From an uncultured Prevotellaceae bacterium (GTDB taxonomy: Bacteria; Bacteroidota; Bacteroidia; Bacteroidales; Bacteroidaceae), in the NCBI GenBank assembly GCA_902762325.1, contig CACWNV010000014.1:1-64000 (forward strand): a stretch of 64,000 bases of DNA, read 5' to 3'. Shown here piece by piece: positions 1 through 8,957 of the stretch (position 1 is the first letter of the stretch; every line of letters begins with the position of its first letter). The position numbers and the translations under genes were made by a program. The notes beneath the pieces were generated by a model. The model did no database searches and was not told the DNA's origin. It worked only from the letters and a program-made list of their open reading frames with translations.

Positions 1-2409
1 ATTCAGGTGCTACTTGAAGGAGAGTTTCCTCATCATGCTGTCAGTGTGAATGATTTTGGAGATGTATTTGCCTTGTCAGATGAACCAGGACAGGCAGCAC
101 TCCGCCTGACTAATGACGGTGTTGATCAAGTGGATAATATTAGCTATACCATCACAACAGATGGTAAGGAGAGCGAAGAGCGACAGATGAATGTTCCCAC
201 CATGCCTACCTACGGTTCTACATCTACCGTTTTAGTACCCGTGGAAGGTGAAGCCGTTGCAGGAGGACGCAATCATCAGACCATCAATATTACGAAGGTG
301 AATGGTGTCGGGAACACAGCCAGTAAAGAGGAGGCAAAGTCTGAAGGCGACATCATCACATTGTCGCAGAAGTCTCCGAAGAAAACAGTTGTCGAATCGT
401 TTACTTCAACAAGCGGCGGTAAAGGTCCGTTAACGATTACAAGTCATGAACTGTTGAAGAAGACGAATCCCAATGATGCTATCTGTATTTCTGTCCATAC
501 AGAAGATTATAGGGATCCTATGGTTAACACGAACTATGGAATAGAGTTTGCTGATAATGCGACCTCATATTTAAATAGGATACAGCTGGTGGATTCTTAT
601 TACGGAACAGGAGAAAGGGAAGGCAGGTTTGCGCTTGATGTTGCCGTTGACAAGGCAAATGCCATGCCGGCAGAGGCGTCTGTGGAGCTTGCTCCGGTTA
701 CACTCAGCAAAAACGGAAGAATCGACGTTTCATCGCAGACCATCTTCCGATATAATAACGAGGAAGCTCCGTATGCCCTTGGATATGTATTGTTAGCCGA
801 CAGCCTTACCGGTAATGACGATAATTGGGGAATGAGTAATTTATTCGCAGACCTTGACGTATCTGATGATCCCAATTTAGCCCCTTGGCACGATGCTCCT
901 TATTACATCACCGACATAGCCTACAATGAGGTGCCTGTCATTGTAAAGGGAGGAATGAATGGAATGAGCGGGAGTATCAAGGCTCCTATTGTTGATGGTG
1001 TTCCACAAACACATTCTACCTTCTTCACCATTGAGAACAACGAACTTGTACAAAATGTCAATAAGCTGAGTGTCGTGGCGCTCCTCTTTAATACGACCAC
1101 AGGAGCCATCGTCAATGCTGCCATTCAACCTGTCAGGTTGGCAGATGATTTCCCGAAGAATAATGCCACCATATCAATGGCGTATGAAAAAACCGTGCTC
1201 TTAGGAGATACCGCGCAGGTGCCCGTCGTGTTAAAGAACATGGGAGCAAATGGCATTCATAGTGTCGGTTATGTCATCCGCACAGGAAGAATCTTAAGTG
1301 ATACGCTTCACGTGGAGGTGGATCATCCCATCACCAACTATGGCGGGACAGGAGAAGTGCTCTTAAAGGTTCCTGCCGACTCAATAACAGGGCGTATGGC
1401 ACATACTTATTATATCGTGAAGATAAACGGAAAAGAGAATGAGGCACTTTCCTCTAAGAATGTTGTCGGAAATCTTCTTACGATTGGTGCCCCTTCACCC
1501 CGTAAGACCGTCATTGAGGAGTTCACAGGCACGTGGTCTGGCTTAGGTGCGCGCGACATGGTGGGTATGAGCCTTGTTGAGAAGAATTATCCTGATGATG
1601 CCATCGTTATAGCTATCCACAAGGATGATCCAATGGAGGTTAGTGCGTTTAGTTCAATGACTACTGACGTTTATCCAAACTGTAATGTTAACCGTCATAT
1701 TACAGACGTTGATCTCTATTATGGAGAAGGATTCGGGCTTGGAGAGATTATAGAGCAGGAGAATGCAGAACTTGTTGAAGGTGCCGTCAGTCTTTCAACG
1801 CCTGTGTTAGACGAGAAGACCGGTCAGATTGACTTTTCTGCCGACGTGACCTTCCAGTTGAACCGCCGTTCTTCGCCCTATGCATTGGCTTACGTCTTAT
1901 TGGCAGATGGCTTGAAAGGAACGGGTGCTGACTGGGAGCAGCGCAATTATCTTGCTGGAAATGATTATTACAGAGATAATGAAGATCTCAAGGATTTGGT
2001 TGATGCAGATGAATACATGACAGATGTCACCTATAATAATGTCGGTATAGATGCTATTGGAATCTCAAATGGTATATCAAAGAGTATCAGCAGTACTGTA
2101 GAAGAAGGCGTTGCCCAGACCCATACAGCCCAATTTAATATCTCCAATAACCACCTTGCTAAGATAAATCCAGCTGGATTGAAGGTCGTTGCGCTGCTTT
2201 ATAATACGACAGACAAGAGGATTCTCAATGCCGATAGGAAGCAAGTGGTCGTCGTTACAGACGGTATCCGTCAGATGGATACAGAGGATAATGAGGGAAC
2301 GGAAGAGGTTGCCCGTTACACGCTGGGTGGCGTACGTGTCAGTCAGCCTGTCAAAGGTTTGAATCTTGTGAAGATGCGTAACGGAAAAGTCGTGAAAGTG
2401 ATGCGATAG
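1..2409 (+). CDS. Secreted Omp28-like repeat protein with T9SS sorting tail (5' end missing)
   Basis: The reading frame is open to the left edge, so the N-terminus and signal peptide lie outside the window; the first in-window GTG at position 7 is not a convincing start. The visible ~800 residues hold two copies of an Omp28-like module, recognised by KKTVVESFTSTSGG (near residue 125) and RKTVIEEFTGTW (near residue 500). Each is followed by a phrase of the type 'A(I/L)xYVLLADxLxGxxxxW' and then by 'VALL(F/Y)NTT'. In typical Omp28 domains the FTGTW phrase runs into a CxxC thioredoxin-like motif; here both copies lack the cysteines. The last ~30 residues (YTLGGVRVSQPVKGLNLVKM, then a basic end) match the sorting tail of T9SS cargo, so the protein is probably exported to the cell surface. 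Its ligand or function cannot be told from sequence. It ends 57 bp before a J-domain gene. Confidence 0.75.
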   Translation: MQVLLEGEFPHHAVSVNDFGDVFALSDEPGQAALRLTNDGVDQVDNISYTITTDGKESEERQMNVPTMPTYGSTSTVLVPVEGEAVAGGRNHQTINITKVNGVGNTASKEEAKSEGDIITLSQKSPKKTVVESFTSTSGGKGPLTITSHELLKKTNPNDAICISVHTEDYRDPMVNTNYGIEFADNATSYLNRIQLVDSYYGTGEREGRFALDVAVDKANAMPAEASVELAPVTLSKNGRIDVSSQTIFRYNNEEAPYALGYVLLADSLTGNDDNWGMSNLFADLDVSDDPNLAPWHDAPYYITDIAYNEVPVIVKGGMNGMSGSIKAPIVDGVPQTHSTFFTIENNELVQNVNKLSVVALLFNTTTGAIVNAAIQPVRLADDFPKNNATISMAYEKTVLLGDTAQVPVVLKNMGANGIHSVGYVIRTGRILSDTLHVEVDHPITNYGGTGEVLLKVPADSITGRMAHTYYIVKINGKENEALSSKNVVGNLLTIGAPSPRKTVIEEFTGTWSGLGARDMVGMSLVEKNYPDDAIVIAIHKDDPMEVSAFSSMTTDVYPNCNVNRHITDVDLYYGEGFGLGEIIEQENAELVEGAVSLSTPVLDEKTGQIDFSADVTFQLNRRSSPYALAYVLLADGLKGTGADWEQRNYLAGNDYYRDNEDLKDLVDADEYMTDVTYNNVGIDAIGISNGISKSISSTVEEGVAQTHTAQFNISNNHLAKINPAGLKVVALLYNTTDKRILNADRKQVVVVTDGIRQMDTEDNEGTEEVARYTLGGVRVSQPVKGLNLVKMRNGKVVKVMR

Positions 2410-2466
2410 AAAAGAATAGGCACGGTTTTTGCTCTCTATCTTTTAAAAAGAATGGAGGATTGAAAA

Positions 2467-3138
2467 ATGGCTTTTATAGATTATTACAAGATTTTGGGAG
2501 TTGACAAGAACATCCCCCAGAAAGATGTAAGAGAAGCTTACAGAAAACGTGCCAAGCAGTTTCATCCGGACTTGCATCCGAATGATCCGAAGGCAAAGGC
2601 CAAATTCCAGGCGCTGAACGAGGCTTACGATGTTATCGGTGACCCCGAGAAGCGTAAGAAATACGACCAGTATGGCGAGAAATGGAAGGAGGCTGATGCT
2701 TTCAATCAGGCGGGTGGCGGCTTCAACTGGGGAGGTTCCGGCGGCGGTTCACCGTTTGACGGGTTCGACTTCAGTTCGTTTAGCAAGGGCGGCGGCTTCT
2801 CTGATTTCTTCGAGCAATTGTTCGGAGGAGCGCGGGGACGCTCTACAAGGCAGACATCATCACGTCGGAGTACGGGCAATGTTACCAGTACCGTTAATAT
2901 AGATATGTATACGGCTCTGCTCGGTGGGGATGTGATTATCCAGCTGAGTAATGGAACAAAACTGAAACTGAAGGTCAAGCCCGGTACTCAGCCCGGAACG
3001 AAGGTCAGAATACCAGGAAAAGGTGCTGACCGAGGTGACGGGACGTATGGAGACCTGGTCGTTATGTATCAGGTGACATTACCTACTCAACTGACCGAGC
3101 ATCAGAAACAACTCTTGATGCAGATGAGAATGGGATAG
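2467..3138 (+). CDS. Short J-domain co-chaperone (CbpA/DnaJ-like)
   Basis: A 223-residue Hsp40-type protein. Residues 1-68 are a J domain with the HPD motif (FHPDLHPND) that stimulates DnaK ATPase. Residues ~70-125 are a Gly/Phe-rich linker. Residues ~140-220 form a single C-terminal beta domain with the hallmarks LLGGDVII, KPGTQPGTKVRIPGKG and GDLVV. There is no zinc-finger domain, and compared with E. coli CbpA (about 306 residues) one of the two client-binding beta domains is missing. The ATG follows a purine-rich GGAGGATTGAAAA, a good ribosome site for this group. No CbpM-like modulator gene follows. It probably works in the cytoplasm with DnaK; whether it is dimeric cannot be said because the dimer tail is short. 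Confidence 0.88.
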   Translation: MAFIDYYKILGVDKNIPQKDVREAYRKRAKQFHPDLHPNDPKAKAKFQALNEAYDVIGDPEKRKKYDQYGEKWKEADAFNQAGGGFNWGGSGGGSPFDGFDFSSFSKGGGFSDFFEQLFGGARGRSTRQTSSRRSTGNVTSTVNIDMYTALLGGDVIIQLSNGTKLKLKVKPGTQPGTKVRIPGKGADRGDGTYGDLVVMYQVTLPTQLTEHQKQLLMQMRMG

Positions 3139-3145
3139 AATAAAT

Positions 3146-3177
3146 AAAGCGCAGAATCACGATGGTTCTGCGCTTTT
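3146..3177 (+). terminator. Rho-independent terminator after the J-domain gene
   Basis: An 11-bp perfect stem (AAAGCGCAGAA / TTCTGCGCTTT) with a 9-nt loop, flanked by A and T runs on both sides. It sits between two convergent genes and could stop transcription from both directions. Confidence 0.85.
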
Positions 3178-3194
3178 ATTATGGTTGAAAAGAA

Positions 3195-4484
3195 TCAGTT
3201 AATCTTAGTGATGTTGATGGCTGAGATCTTCTTGTTGGCATCTACCTTAGCCGTCACCTGATACTTCGTTTCCGTCGGCTTGAGCTTCTTATCCTTTGGC
3301 TCAGTCTTCAGAAGTGCTGAGAAATTCACGTCGTATTCATATTTCTCGTTCTCCAGTTCTTTCCTCTGGATATTGTAGTCCTTGAGAATGTGCCAGTTAA
3401 GATTGGCAATCTCAGGTTTCCAGAGCTTGTTCATGTAAGCCACCACGTCTTTATTCGTGGCATCGGCTTTATTAAAGAAGTTGAGCTTCTCATTGATGGT
3501 GGTAAGCAGACGGTCCTCTTTCTTGGAGTTAATGCTTTGGAAGAACTTGCGGAAGAGGCCGGATATGTTCTCCTTTTCCTGAGCCGTGAGCGGCTTTGCT
3601 TCCTTCAACGTCTTGATACCCTCATTGGCGGCATCGATGAATTTTCCATCGGGATGCTCTTTGATGTAAGCCTCATAGGCCTCCTTGGTCTTCGCCTTAA
3701 CGGCGGCATCCCAGTCGATGGAATCTATCGCCTGAAGAATGTTCTTCTTGTGAGGAGTCTCCGGGTTCTTTGTCAGATAATCCAGCAAAGCCTCCTTGGA
3801 ATTGTTCGCCATTACGATGCTCCACTCGTGATCAGTGTTCTTAAGTTCTTTAATGTGGACATTGACAGCTTTCCGATGGGGTAGAGGAGCATCCGGGTAG
3901 GTGTTGAGGTAATTCTGGAGCACCATCGGTTCTTTGCTTGACATGGCAAATTCAAAGGCTTCAGCCTCCTTCTCTGTCTTTGCCTTGTTATAGAAATAGA
4001 AGCAGACGGCACAGATGATCATAGCCAATACGATGGATACGATGAGTGCAGAATAGTTCGTCCTCTTTTTCGGCTTCTTCTCCTTCTTCTTCTCTTCCTT
4101 CTTCGGCTCTTCAGCCTTTTCTTCCTCTTCCACAACAGGTTCTTGAGTGAAAGAAGTTTCTTCAACAGGAGCGATCAGCTCTTCTTCGCTCTCTTGTCTT
4201 TCAATGTCTTCTACATCCTGAAGCGTGACACGTTCTTCCGTAATAGGACGTTCAGGTGCAGGCGTCGGCTTTACTGGCTCAACATAGTATGGCTGTCGAG
4301 AAGGAGCAGAAGGTGTCATGTTTGCATAATGGCAGTTGGGACAAGCCTCTTGATCATTCAGATATACCTCACCACATTGAGGACATCTTGTTATTTTTCC
4401 TGCGATTTCAACCCCGCAAGAGGGACAAGTTGGTGCTTTGTCGCTAATTTGGTGACCGCACTCCGGACATTTAATGATTGCCAT
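3195..4484 (-). CDS. Zinc-ribbon membrane protein of unknown function
   Basis: A 429-residue protein. The first ~55 residues contain two zinc ribbons (CPECG...CPSCG and CPQCG...CPNC). They are followed by a Pro/Glu-rich acidic stretch (to ~residue 125), a Lys-rich segment (KKEEKKKEKKPKK) and one membrane helix (YSALIVSIVLAMIICAVCF, ~residues 143-165). The remaining ~260 residues are predicted helical and probably lie outside the cytoplasm, with a repeat-like phrase (LQNYLNTYPDAPLPHRKA; LLDYLTKNPETPHKKN; YEAYIKEHPDGKFIDA) that looks TPR-like. The design, cytoplasmic zinc ribbon, helix and extracytoplasmic repeats, is seen in many Bacteroidales proteins without assigned function. Its end faces the J-domain gene. 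It lies 45 bp downstream of the GH25 lysozyme gene and may share its transcript. Confidence 0.7.
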   Translation of the reverse strand: MAIIKCPECGHQISDKAPTCPSCGVEIAGKITRCPQCGEVYLNDQEACPNCHYANMTPSAPSRQPYYVEPVKPTPAPERPITEERVTLQDVEDIERQESEEELIAPVEETSFTQEPVVEEEEKAEEPKKEEKKKEKKPKKRTNYSALIVSIVLAMIICAVCFYFYNKAKTEKEAEAFEFAMSSKEPMVLQNYLNTYPDAPLPHRKAVNVHIKELKNTDHEWSIVMANNSKEALLDYLTKNPETPHKKNILQAIDSIDWDAAVKAKTKEAYEAYIKEHPDGKFIDAANEGIKTLKEAKPLTAQEKENISGLFRKFFQSINSKKEDRLLTTINEKLNFFNKADATNKDVVAYMNKLWKPEIANLNWHILKDYNIQRKELENEKYEYDVNFSALLKTEPKDKKLKPTETKYQVTAKVDANKKISAINITKIN

Positions 4485-4529
4485 ATTTCTTTGTGTTTTA
4501 GAATTCTAAAAATGTTTGTTCTTAATCTA

Positions 4530-5228
4530 TTATTGATGTCGGAAACGAATTTCCCTTAGTTTGTGCTTACCCATGAAACGGCTTTTGTCAATGTATCCGT
4601 TCACTCCGTTGATGTGCCCCTTACCAGTGTATTGCCACATGGTAATGTCTCTTCCGTCCTGAAGGACGGGTTCTTTCTCGGTGTATTGAGCAATCATAAC
4701 CTTGTAGTCGTCTAAAAATCCGCCATAGAAGTTATGATCGTAGAAATTGGCACCGGTATAGACGAGCGGCTTCTGCTTGTATGCCTCTTCCACTAAGTCC
4801 AGAAAAATCTTCAGAGAATCCCTGAATTCGCTGGTAGGAAGACCGCTCTTTGTCTCTACATCAATCATCGGTATCAAATCTTGCTCACCCGGACGGCATT
4901 GAGCCATGAAATTACTTAGCTGTATTACTTGTGGTGTCTTTGCTCTGTAGAAGTGATAGGAGCCGACTTTCAGACCATGCTGATGAGCCAGTTCGATGTT
5001 CCGTTCATACTTTGCATCTATGTTGTCTCCTCCTTCCGTTGCTTTCAAATATACATAGTGCATCTTTGCATTATTCCCGATGGCTTCCCAGAAGATATTT
5101 CCCTGATAGTGGCTGATATCTATCCCATGTATGTGAGAACACGTGTCTTCACATTGGACATAGTAGCTTTGTGCTTTGAGGGATATAGTCGTCAGAATAC
5201 AAAATATGCTGATAATGATTCTACTCAT
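4530..5228 (-). CDS. Secreted GH25 lysozyme-type muramidase
   Basis: The 232-residue product has a signal peptide (MSRIIISIFCILTTISLKAQ) and a GH25 (Cellosyl/Lys-type) barrel. Family signatures are HGIDISHYQG, with the conserved Asp near residue 37, and LIPMIDVE, with the Asp-Glu pair near residue 132. Others are YVYLKATEGG, GSYHFYR and the closing phrase MWQYTGKGHINGVNGYIDKSRF. GH25 enzymes cleave the beta-1,4 bond between MurNAc and GlcNAc in peptidoglycan. An upstream in-frame TTG at 5255 would add nine residues, but it lies inside the -7 box of a good promoter, so the ATG at 5228 was chosen. Length is normal for a single-domain GH25. Role (self cell-wall turnover or attack on other bacteria) is open. 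Confidence 0.88.
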   Translation of the reverse strand: MSRIIISIFCILTTISLKAQSYYVQCEDTCSHIHGIDISHYQGNIFWEAIGNNAKMHYVYLKATEGGDNIDAKYERNIELAHQHGLKVGSYHFYRAKTPQVIQLSNFMAQCRPGEQDLIPMIDVETKSGLPTSEFRDSLKIFLDLVEEAYKQKPLVYTGANFYDHNFYGGFLDDYKVMIAQYTEKEPVLQDGRDITMWQYTGKGHINGVNGYIDKSRFMGKHKLREIRFRHQ

Positions 5229-5252
5229 TCTGTTTTTTCGTCTTAGTTTTTG

Positions 5253-5284
5253 CAAAGGTAACGCTTTTTTATTTTATAAACAAA
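5253..5284 (-). promoter_or_regulatory. Bacteroidetes-type promoter for the GH25 gene
   Basis: On the minus strand TTTG (5284-5281), exactly 20 bp, then TACCTTTG (5260-5253), matching the TTTG / TAnnTTTG promoter of Bacteroidetes. Transcription would start near 5248, leaving a ~20-nt leader before the ATG at 5228. Confidence 0.75.
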
Positions 5285-5341
5285 AAATGAGTGCCATTGC
5301 TTCCTTAATGAATGTTAAATCGAAAGCGGGGAAGGATTTGA

Positions 5342-6148
5342 TTATTCTTCTATTTCAGAAAGACTTTTAGCGAAGTTGTTTACAAAATTACTTGTTGTTT
5401 CCAATGGGGCATAATTCCAATAGCGCATACTACGGCGAAGATTGCGCCTTAATACGGCTGAGTTGTTCTGTACGAATCCCGTACTACTTTGGCGGAAATG
5501 CCATTCCTTAGCCGTGTCAAGCTCCGTATGATTGAGCGTGCGCAATATCAAGTCGTCTGTTTCCGGCTCGACGGTTGTAACAAAGGGTACTTCATCTTTG
5601 TCGAACTTAAATACAGAAATGAGAATGCTGCCTTGTAGCTGTGCCATTCGTTGGATGTGAAGTGACTGAAGCCAGTTCTCAAGTTTGACAAAGTCAACCT
5701 TATCGCCCCTTGTACGTAAGAAGCGACCCAGTTCGGAGATGCCGCTCAATGAAATTCCCTTGTTTAGTATCTGGTTGATATTCTTAACAAGGATGTTCAG
5801 CAAGTCAAGCGTTGTCATTGAAGCATCGATTTGATGACGCTCATTTGCCTGAATGCTCTTCAGCCGCTTGTTTAAGAAAGAGTTGCTAAGCTGGGGGAGA
5901 TCGTGCTCCTCGCTCACCTCTGACTGGACGGATTCACTAAGGCTTCCGCGCAAGTCTTCGGGTATGTTGGCATTCTTATCAAATTTATGGTTCTTAAGTC
6001 CTTTAACGGCAATGGATGTCACGCCTTGAGCCTTAATCATCTCGAACAGCCGGTTCCATTTGAATGCCGACATCGGTTCAAGAGACTCGTACTCATTAAG
6101 AGAACCAGAACGTAAAAGCCTGAAGAAATTTCTTTTGATAATATCCAT
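5342..6148 (-). CDS. Conserved hypothetical protein, last gene of the uronate operon
   Basis: A 268-residue soluble protein with no signal peptide or membrane helix. I do not recognise a catalytic motif. The N-terminal phrase FFRLLRSGSLNEYESLEPMS resembles the opening of Bacteroidales proteins loosely linked to nucleotidyltransferases, but the rest has no visible nucleotide-binding site. The middle (~residues 110-170) is Ser/Leu-rich and helical; the C-terminus has an Arg-rich SAVLRRNLRRSMRYWNYAPL. It starts 2 bp after the stop of the NhaC-type gene, so it is almost certainly co-transcribed with that transporter and altronate dehydratase. A link to uronate use is suggested only by position. 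Confidence 0.6.
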   Translation of the reverse strand: MDIIKRNFFRLLRSGSLNEYESLEPMSAFKWNRLFEMIKAQGVTSIAVKGLKNHKFDKNANIPEDLRGSLSESVQSEVSEEHDLPQLSNSFLNKRLKSIQANERHQIDASMTTLDLLNILVKNINQILNKGISLSGISELGRFLRTRGDKVDFVKLENWLQSLHIQRMAQLQGSILISVFKFDKDEVPFVTTVEPETDDLILRTLNHTELDTAKEWHFRQSSTGFVQNNSAVLRRNLRRSMRYWNYAPLETTSNFVNNFAKSLSEIEE

Positions 6149-6150
6149 GA

Positions 6151-7434
6151 TTAACTATATCTTTTTGGGTAGCGCAGCATGATAGACAATATAGAAGAGA
6201 TGCCTATAGCCAGTGGATAATAAAGGAAGGGAATGATGCTCACGGGATTGATCTGCGCAAGTCCTGCTGCCATGAGTATCTGCGCACCATAGGGAATGAC
6301 ACCCTGGATGCAACAAGAGAAGGTGTCTAATATGGAGGCACATTTGCGATTGTCCACTCCATAGCGGTCGCCTATCTGCTTGGCAATGTTTCCCACCGTA
6401 ATAATTGCAACGGTATTGTTGGCAGTACATACATTCACTAACGACACCAATAGTCCGATGCTCATTTCAGCTCCCCGTTTGCCGTGGATGTGGCTTGTCA
6501 TCTTTTGAATGATAAAGTCAATTCCGCCATTCTCACGTATGCATTCCAGAAGACCGCCCGCCATCATGGTGATGATGATGAGTTCGCTCATTCCAAGAAT
6601 GCCATCGCCCATGCTTCCAAACCATCCGTAAATGTCGTAAGTACCGTTGAGCATTCCGATAACACCCGTGAGAAACAGCCCGAGCGTGAGTACCGCCATG
6701 ACATTCATCCCGAATATGGCACAGACGAGAACCACCAAGTAAGGAATGACCTTGACGAATTCAACCTCAGGGATATTAGCCGGTGACTTGATGTCTGCTC
6801 CCATGAAGACATAGACAAGCAGGATGAGAGCAGCTGCAGGCAAGACGATGAACAAGTTGACCCGAAACTTATCACTCATCTTACACCCCTGCGATGAGGT
6901 TGCCACAACAGTTGTGTCGGAGATGAAGGACAAATTGTCGCCGAAAAAAGAGCCTCCTACAATGATGGCAACCATCATGGCGATGTTGACATCGGTAGAA
7001 CTGGCGATTCCCGCGGCTATCGGTACGAGTGCGACAATTGTTCCCACACTCGTACCAATAGACAGGGATATAAAACAAGCAGCAAGAAAAAGACCAGCCA
7101 GTAGCATGTTGCCCGGCATGACTGATAATGTGAGATTGACAGTAGCGTCGATACTTCCCATCATCTTTGCGGAATTGGCAAATGCTCCGGCTAAGACGAA
7201 GATCCATAGCATCAGCATCATATTATGAGTGCCGGCTCCACGACTGAATGCTTCTATGCGTTTAGACATAGTATAGCCTCCGGTAATGGCAACGGCATAG
7301 ATGCTTGCTATCATAAATGCCACGGTAATAGGCACTTTGTAGAAGTCACCGGCAATAATTGACGTGACTAAATACAAAACGATAAAAAGCATCAATGGGC
7401 TTAATGCAAAGAATCCTCTCTTGTTGCTAATCAT
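6151..7434 (-). CDS. NhaC-family Na+/H+ antiporter-like transporter
   Basis: A 427-residue inner-membrane protein with about 11-12 hydrophobic helices. The phrase FFGDNLSFISDTTVVATSSQGC followed by KMSDKFRVN is the family signature of NhaC-type Na+/H+ antiporters (ion transporter superfamily), and GTSVGTIVALVPIA and CTANNTVAIITVG are also typical. Family members exchange protons for sodium, some with organic anions such as malate or lactate. Its ATG lies 1 bp after the stop of the altronate dehydratase gene, so translation is probably coupled. Because no other uronate carrier is visible in the operon, it may import a sugar acid with sodium or protons; that is inference from context only. Confidence 0.78.
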   Translation of the reverse strand: MISNKRGFFALSPLMLFIVLYLVTSIIAGDFYKVPITVAFMIASIYAVAITGGYTMSKRIEAFSRGAGTHNMMLMLWIFVLAGAFANSAKMMGSIDATVNLTLSVMPGNMLLAGLFLAACFISLSIGTSVGTIVALVPIAAGIASSTDVNIAMMVAIIVGGSFFGDNLSFISDTTVVATSSQGCKMSDKFRVNLFIVLPAAALILLVYVFMGADIKSPANIPEVEFVKVIPYLVVLVCAIFGMNVMAVLTLGLFLTGVIGMLNGTYDIYGWFGSMGDGILGMSELIIITMMAGGLLECIRENGGIDFIIQKMTSHIHGKRGAEMSIGLLVSLVNVCTANNTVAIITVGNIAKQIGDRYGVDNRKCASILDTFSCCIQGVIPYGAQILMAAGLAQINPVSIIPFLYYPLAIGISSILSIMLRYPKRYS

Positions 7435-7435
7435 T

Positions 7436-8938
7436 CTATAGTGTTACACCATTCTTGAAAATAGAAATCTCACGATAGCCGTTGACCTCATTGCGGACAA
7501 GTTCACCGCTTGCAACTTTGATGATGTAGTCGACGAAACGGTCTCTCAACACACGCATGTCGGTGCCTTCAACCAGTTCACCGGCATTGAAGTCAATCCA
7601 GTTGGGCTTGTTCTTATACAATGAGCTGTTCGTTGAAATCTTCATTGTGGGGACGAATGTGCCGAATGGCGTTCCGCGTCCGGTTGTGAAGAGCACTAAC
7701 TGGCATCCGGCAGAAGCCAAGGCGGTAGCAGCAACGAGGTCGTTTCCTGGAGCAGAGAGCAGGTTCAGTCCGTTGGCTTGTAATCTGTCACCGTATGCTA
7801 ACACTCCGCTTACGGGTGCTCTTCCGCACTTCTGCGTACATCCTAATGCCTTGTCTTCCAATGTGGAGATGCCTCCCGCTTTGTTTCCTGGTGAAGGATT
7901 CTCACCGACGGGCTCACCATGTGAAAGGAAGTATTCTTTGAAGTCGTTGATGAGTGTAACGGTCTGGTCAAATAGTTCCGGTGTCGTACAACGGTTCATC
8001 AGTATCGTTTCTGCTCCGAACATCTCAGGTACTTCCGTGAGGATAGATGTACCTCCTTGTGCAACGAGCCAATCGCTGAATTCTCCAACGAGCGGATTGG
8101 CGGTGATACCAGAGAATCCGTCAGAACCGCCACACTTCAGACCAACGCGTAACTTACTCAACGGTAGTTCTGTCCGCTTGTCCTTTGAAGCCGTAGCATA
8201 GAGTTCACGTAATATACGCATACCTTCTTCTACTTCGTCTCCTTCCACCTTTTGTGTGATCAGAAGCTTAACGCGTTCTTTATCATAGTCGCCCAACATT
8301 TCCATGAACTGGTCAGGCTGATTGTTCTCACATCCTAATGATAGTACGAGTACGCCACCGGCATTGGGATGAAGCACGATGTCGCGAAGAACCTTACGAG
8401 TGTTCTCGTGGTCACCGGAAAGCTGGGAACAACCGTAGTTGTGATGCCATGCGTGAATAGCATCAATATCTTTACAGCCAGTTTCTTGTTTCAGCAGTTC
8501 AACAAGTTTTTCTGCAATGCCATTAACGCATCCAACCGTGGGAACCACCCATATCTCGTTACGTGTTCCGGCTTCTCCGTTTTTACGCAGATACCCATTG
8601 AAGGTACGGTTCTCGTTCGGTATGTTCAGCTTTTCATTCACGGGCAAATACTCATAGGAGAGAGTGCCGGAAAGATTGGTCTTCAGATTATTCTCGTTTA
8701 CCCATACACCTGCTTTCAGGTCTTCACGTGCATGGCCGATAGGGTAGCCGTATTTGATGATGTCTTCACCTTTGGCAGTATCTTTAATCAGGACTTTATG
8801 ACCGACGGGCGTGTCCTGTAATAACTGGATGGTGATGCCGTCTACGGTAATGTCCTCTCCCTTCTGCATGGGACGGAGACAAACGACAACAGAGTCGGCA
8901 GGGTTGATTTTAATAAAACTTGCTGTTTTCATGTTCAT
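7436..8938 (-). CDS. uxaA: Altronate dehydratase (UxaA family)
   Basis: A 500-residue enzyme expected to dehydrate D-altronate to 2-keto-3-deoxy-D-gluconate (KDG) in galacturonate breakdown. Residues 1-~95 form a SAF domain (DITVDGITIQLLQDTPVGHK, YGYPIGHA). The rest is the UxaA catalytic region with GYGCSQLSGDHENTRKVL, VLSLGCENNQ, LKCGGSDGFSGITANP, ETPEM-type and TGRGTPFGTFVPTMKISTN motifs. Length equals that of full-length UxaA. The start could be the ATG at 8938 or the one two codons later (MKTASF). It follows the LacI regulator by ~20 bp and abuts the NhaC-type gene. UxaB and UxaC, which would supply altronate, are not in the window. Galactarate and altronate dehydratases are similar, but the SAF fusion and the KDG neighbours favour UxaA. 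Confidence 0.9.
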   Translation of the reverse strand: MNMKTASFIKINPADSVVVCLRPMQKGEDITVDGITIQLLQDTPVGHKVLIKDTAKGEDIIKYGYPIGHAREDLKAGVWVNENNLKTNLSGTLSYEYLPVNEKLNIPNENRTFNGYLRKNGEAGTRNEIWVVPTVGCVNGIAEKLVELLKQETGCKDIDAIHAWHHNYGCSQLSGDHENTRKVLRDIVLHPNAGGVLVLSLGCENNQPDQFMEMLGDYDKERVKLLITQKVEGDEVEEGMRILRELYATASKDKRTELPLSKLRVGLKCGGSDGFSGITANPLVGEFSDWLVAQGGTSILTEVPEMFGAETILMNRCTTPELFDQTVTLINDFKEYFLSHGEPVGENPSPGNKAGGISTLEDKALGCTQKCGRAPVSGVLAYGDRLQANGLNLLSAPGNDLVAATALASAGCQLVLFTTGRGTPFGTFVPTMKISTNSSLYKNKPNWIDFNAGELVEGTDMRVLRDRFVDYIIKVASGELVRNEVNGYREISIFKNGVTL

Positions 8939-8957
8939 ATTGATTTTGAATATAATG

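Noticed and set aside
5229..5255. TTG start for the GH25 gene
   Set aside because: It overlaps the -7 box of a full promoter match, so it would not be transcribed; the ATG at 5228 also gives a proper signal peptide.
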